Source of the DNA: Peribacillus muralis
Lineage (GTDB): Bacteria; Bacillota; Bacilli; Bacillales; DSM-1321
Direction of reading: 5' to 3'
Assembly: GCF_001439925.1 (NCBI RefSeq)
Contig: NZ_LMBV01000003.1
Span: 82,815 to 146,814 of the forward strand
DNA length: 64,000 nt
The position numbers were made by a program, and so were the translations under genes. Every line of letters begins with the position of its first letter. Within the stretch, counting starts at the first letter, position 1. The notes below the pieces were generated by a model. It did not search any database and was not told the origin of the DNA. It saw nothing but the letters and a program-made list of their open reading frames with translations. Below are positions 61,268-64,000 of this stretch, in pieces.

Positions 61268-62239
61268 TCACACACACACTACAACCTGTCTCGAGAAAAC
61301 TCCTTTTCTCGCTACACATCGGTCGGCAATTTCAAACCCTGCTTCATAAATCATCTCATCCATCGTATCAATCGTTACGACAACGACCTTGTCTGCGAAA
61401 CGTCTTGCATGCTTAAGGATCGAGAGTTGATCCTCCGGTGTCGCATGCGTATATAAATTGTAGGGCATATCGATGATCGCTACATCATAGTTACTGGTGA
61501 CCTCTGAAATCGGACCTGTCGTTACATCGCCTTTGAGTCCAAAATAGGCAATGTTCTCCCTCGAGCCATCCGTAACGAGTGGATTGATATCTCGTCCGAC
61601 AATATTTATTCCCATGGATAGCGCTTCTACCAGTACCGTTCCAATTCCGCAGCATGGATCAATCGCCTTCACTCCTTCAGGATGAGGGACGGCTATGTTC
61701 GCAATCGCTCTCGCCACCCGAGTACTAAGGGCTGTTGAATACTCTCGCGGCTTCTTCAAATGATGTAACCAAACTGCATCAGGCTTGACATACTCCCCGA
61801 AATACCAACGTCCGCCAAGGGTCACGACTCCAAAGACCTGATCAGGATTGCGTACATCAGCCTCCCCCTGGATGTGCCAACCGATCTCGCGTTCAATTTC
61901 GCGCTGTCCATCATAATCTATCTTTGCGTCGTCATTCAAATCATTGATTTTTATGAATAGCACTTTGAACGTTGAATCCGGCAAATGAATATCCTTAGCT
62001 TGCTCGGCGATTTCGGAGATGCTCTCTCCCTCAAACATGACATCGACCCGACCTTTCATAAAAGGACTTCTGCTCGGATCAATCTTAATATCACTTTTCA
62101 AAATGTTCCCAGTAGTTTCAAAGCCAAAAAACGAGCGCATCTCCATTTTGGATAACGAGCGTTCGTCAGGGGTGCATGTAAACGTATATATAGAGGCCGG
62201 TTTCCGGCTATGATTAGTCAATCCATTCCCATCCTTCAT
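61268..62239 (-). CDS. TRM11-like THUMP-domain RNA methyltransferase
   Basis: A SAM-dependent methyltransferase of 323 residues with an N-terminal ferredoxin-like/THUMP region (YTFTCTPDERSLSKMEMRSFFG ... FKVLFIKIND) and a C-terminal Rossmann-fold N-methyltransferase: SAM motif IDPCCGIGTVLVEAL, GRDINP, and the catalytic DMPYN variant of (D/N)PPY, with Met in place of the first Pro. Relatives modify guanosine or adenosine in tRNA or rRNA; the target is not known. The start is uncertain: ATG 62239 is used, TTG 62266 and TTG 62221 are possible. Confidence 0.78.
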   Translation of the reverse strand: MKDGNGLTNHSRKPASIYTFTCTPDERSLSKMEMRSFFGFETTGNILKSDIKIDPSRSPFMKGRVDVMFEGESISEIAEQAKDIHLPDSTFKVLFIKINDLNDDAKIDYDGQREIEREIGWHIQGEADVRNPDQVFGVVTLGGRWYFGEYVKPDAVWLHHLKKPREYSTALSTRVARAIANIAVPHPEGVKAIDPCCGIGTVLVEALSMGINIVGRDINPLVTDGSRENIAYFGLKGDVTTGPISEVTSNYDVAIIDMPYNLYTHATPEDQLSILKHARRFADKVVVVTIDTMDEMIYEAGFEIADRCVARKGVFSRQVVVCV

Positions 62240-62320
62240 GTTCTTTAGATTATATCTTTCTATCAAACATAGCCGTAATGGTATAGAAAAGCAACTCTAC
62301 ATCTAAAGAAAAAGAAATGT

Positions 62321-63412
62321 TCAATCCAATTTATATAACTGGCCCTTAACATATTGGGCCCGCTCTTCTATGAATTTCAGGATGAAATCAGGCTCTTTAT
62401 CAAAAATCTGCTTATTATCTTTTATATATGGATCTTTCGGTACATAAGGGCTGATTTGTTCATGCATCCCGATGATGATAGGCTTCATATGATCAACGTT
62501 AAAGAAGGTGCCCATAATCTCTTTTAGTAGGTTTTGGTACCGAAGGCGAAATGTTCTTATATCGAGGATTCTGGCAGTCAATGTATTAAATCCCTCGATG
62601 CCCACATAATCCTCTTCCATCACTTCCCCATTAACATCCCTTCCCCACGTCGCATCATAATCCCATGGAATGATTTCAAACAGTCCCGTATCACCGTTTC
62701 GATATAAGGCATAGTTATGAACGAATCCATCATAGTTTTGCGTGAGGATGACGCCTGCCAGCCAGCGCAGGTACTTTTCCACATCAATATATTTTACGAT
62801 TTCCTTTTCGAAATCTGCCCTTGAAATGGTATTGATTTGGATGAGCAATTCTTGTAAATATAATTCATCCATTGCCGTCCCGCATTTTTTTTGATAGCCC
62901 ATCTCCAATGATTTTTTGATTCCTTTATCCAAATCGCTCATTAAGGAAAAATTGGCGTCCCCATCCACTGCATAGAAAATGGAACCTTCGGGAAGATTTC
63001 TTTGCTTCAAGTAATATTCGTCCACGGACTCCAATTCCAGATATATCCCCTCATCTTTCCCGTTCAGATTCAGGTGTACGAATTGTGATTTAGGCGCCAA
63101 GGTTCCAATATCGGCAAAAAAGTCCAACGATAATTTATTTCTCAATAACGATTTATCGTTAAATTCAGCATTCAAATGAATCTCTTTAGCGCCTTTAAAT
63201 ATTTGCGGTTTATAAAAAACTACATGATACGACTTTTTCCGAAACTCCCGGATATGCGAGCCACGGTAAACAATATCAATATCCAGCTTCTTTTTGTTAA
63301 TGGTTAACTTTGCAGGCAGCGGATCATTGCACCATATATCCCTGCGAAGCTCCATTAAATTAACAGGTGGAATAAACAGCTGATACAAAGGCAGCTTCTT
63401 GTCAGCATTCAT
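62321..63412 (-). CDS. cotH: Spore coat protein kinase CotH
   Basis: A protein of 363 residues (362 in B. subtilis) that phosphorylates coat proteins CotB and CotG and is needed for outer coat assembly. Family motifs in order: LPLYQLFIPPVNLMELRRDIW, YRGSHIREFRKKSYHV, EIHLNAEFNDKSLLRNKLSLDFF, LELESVDEYYLKQR, QNYDGFVHNYALYRN and the metal-binding PWDYDATWGRD. The frame is open to 63532, but homology starts at MNADKKLPLYQLF (63412), which has AGGGAAGGG four bases upstream, while the 63532 codon has none. The gene is divergent from cotG. In B. subtilis the cotH promoter lies beyond cotG, so its long leader is antisense to cotG. Confidence 0.92.
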   Translation of the reverse strand: MNADKKLPLYQLFIPPVNLMELRRDIWCNDPLPAKLTINKKKLDIDIVYRGSHIREFRKKSYHVVFYKPQIFKGAKEIHLNAEFNDKSLLRNKLSLDFFADIGTLAPKSQFVHLNLNGKDEGIYLELESVDEYYLKQRNLPEGSIFYAVDGDANFSLMSDLDKGIKKSLEMGYQKKCGTAMDELYLQELLIQINTISRADFEKEIVKYIDVEKYLRWLAGVILTQNYDGFVHNYALYRNGDTGLFEIIPWDYDATWGRDVNGEVMEEDYVGIEGFNTLTARILDIRTFRLRYQNLLKEIMGTFFNVDHMKPIIIGMHEQISPYVPKDPYIKDNKQIFDKEPDFILKFIEERAQYVKGQLYKLD

Positions 63413-63563
63413 ATAACCCTTCCCTTTCACTTTCCTTTTAAAATATGAACATAAAGCGAAGGACGTCACCAAAATATAACTTTTTTTAACAGGCTTTGCG
63501 ATTATCTTTAGCACATCACGTACAAGCCGCATAGTTTATCGTATGGAAAGGGGGATTATTACT

Positions 63564-64000
63564 ATGTCAGACTTCATTCGCGATATACAAAATGCTGTTG
63601 ATAGAGCCAATTCGATGGGATTAGGCGATTTCATGTACAATGACCCACGCTCAAAAAAGCGGTCTTCATGTAAAAACAATAAAAAAAGACGTTCTACTTG
63701 CAGCACTAAGCGCTGTTCAAGCAAGAAACGGTCGACTTGTGAGACGAAACGCCGCTCTAGCAGAAAGCGGTCAGCACGGGGCACGCAAAGATGTTCTTGC
63801 TGGAAACGGAGCTCAACTCGAGGAACACAAAAACGTTCTTGCTGGAAACGAAGCTCAACTCGCGGCACGCAAAAACGTTCTTGCTGGAAACGAAGCTCAA
63901 CTCGCGGCATGCAAAAAGGCTCTTGCTGGAAACGAAGCTCAACTCGCGGCACGCAAAAAGGTTCTTGCTGGAAACGAAGCTCAACCCGCGGCACGCAAAA
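63564..64000 (+). CDS. cotG: CotG-like spore coat protein, partial (runs off the right edge)
   Basis: At least 145 codons from an ATG at 63564 (GAAAGGGGGA eight bases upstream) to the window end with no stop. The N-terminus follows B. subtilis CotG: DI-x2-AV-x2-A-x3-GL-x-D-x2-Y-x2-P-x2-KKRS. After it comes a Ser/Lys/Arg/Cys-rich region and from residue 72 five complete 14-residue repeats with the core SCWKRSSTRG. CotG is a modular, highly basic outer coat protein whose serines are phosphorylated by CotH, encoded next door. Here Trp and Cys replace the Tyr/His-rich repeat of B. subtilis. Minus-strand frames over 63536-63994 are mirror images of the repeats. Confidence 0.88.
   Translation, partial: MSDFIRDIQNAVDRANSMGLGDFMYNDPRSKKRSSCKNNKKRRSTCSTKRCSSKKRSTCETKRRSSRKRSARGTQRCSCWKRSSTRGTQKRSCWKRSSTRGTQKRSCWKRSSTRGMQKGSCWKRSSTRGTQKGSCWKRSSTRGTQ
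63777..64000 (+). repeat. 42-bp tandem repeats within cotG
   Basis: Units start at 63777, 63819, 63861, 63903 and 63945, with a sixth cut by the window end. They are nearly identical (key block TCTTGCTGGAAACG), so copy number is likely to vary between strains. Confidence 0.92.

Noticed and set aside
63413..63532. N-terminal extension of cotH
   Set aside because: No ribosome binding site at 63532 and no homology before MNADKKLPLYQLF.
63536..63994. Long minus-strand frame encoding repeated RVELRFQQE units, and a second at 63757-63984
   Set aside because: They are reverse complements of the cotG tandem repeats; no ribosome binding site and the plus strand has clear CotG homology.
1..64000. CRISPR arrays, prophage, insertion sequences, tRNA or rRNA genes
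   Set aside because: No regularly spaced repeats outside cotG, no transposase or phage proteins, and no cloverleaf or rRNA segments were noticed; this was by reading, not by a covariance search.

Overview
The window reads as chromosomal DNA of a spore-forming Bacillaceae. I infer a Bacillus or Peribacillus-like species from the many close Bacillus subtilis-type proteins (YetJ, CwlK, NiaP, DhaS, AmpS, ThiW/ThiM/ThiE, YvcT-like, YezD, CotH, CotG), AGGAGG-type ribosome binding sites, frequent TTG/GTG starts, rho-independent terminators and copies of a known GC-rich Bacillus intergenic repeat. The species is not proven. No tRNA, rRNA, CRISPR array, prophage or transposase was seen.

Layout. 1-4.9 kb: leftward oligopeptide importer oppD-F-B-C-A (oppA runs off the left edge) with a CodY-type box. 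5-10.6 kb: housekeeping genes (YetJ, acyl-CoA thioesterase, CwlK, DinB, SGNH esterase, acetyltransferase, Spo0E-like and FbpA-like small proteins). 10.7-11.1 kb: two divergent riboswitches, SAM-I leftward and TPP rightward; the TPP switch controls tenA-thiW-thiD-thiM-thiE. 14.6-26 kb: niaP, dhaS, ampS, cold-shock protein, YdcF-like, beta-lactamase-like protein, yezD, amino-acid antiporter, a galM-like gene broken by a stop codon, two small yxcD-type genes. 26-32 kb: CwlO-like endopeptidase and the sulfate importer sbp-cysT-cysW-cysA. 32-37.5 kb: repeats around a divergent nadD-like gene, tryptophan dioxygenase, a permease and an esterase-fold protein that has lost its catalytic triad.

37.8-51.1 kb is the main system: a ten-gene leftward operon plus a divergent LacI regulator. 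It matches, gene for gene and in order, the E. coli ycjM-N-O-P-Q-R-S-T-U cluster: GH13_18 glucosylglycerate phosphorylase, sugar-binding protein, two permeases, guloside dehydrogenase, epimerase, Gfo/Idh dehydrogenase, GH65 kojibiose-type phosphorylase and beta-phosphoglucomutase. An extra glycerate kinase sits inside it. The set reads as a complete route: import of an unusual glycoside, conversion of guloside to glucoside by 3-keto chemistry, phosphorolysis, and capture of both the sugar phosphate and the released glycerate. Two perfect LacI-type operators and a cre-like site lie at its promoter.

51.2-64 kb: an AT-rich block (metallo-hydrolase, nucleoside hydrolase, Crp-like regulator), an old-yellow-enzyme pseudogene, an IscA-like protein, Gfo/Idh, SDR, a Bcr-type transporter, a hydroxyacid dehydrogenase, another metallo-hydrolase and a THUMP methyltransferase. 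At the right edge is a divergent cotH-cotG spore-coat pair; cotG is cut by the window end and carries 42-bp tandem repeats.
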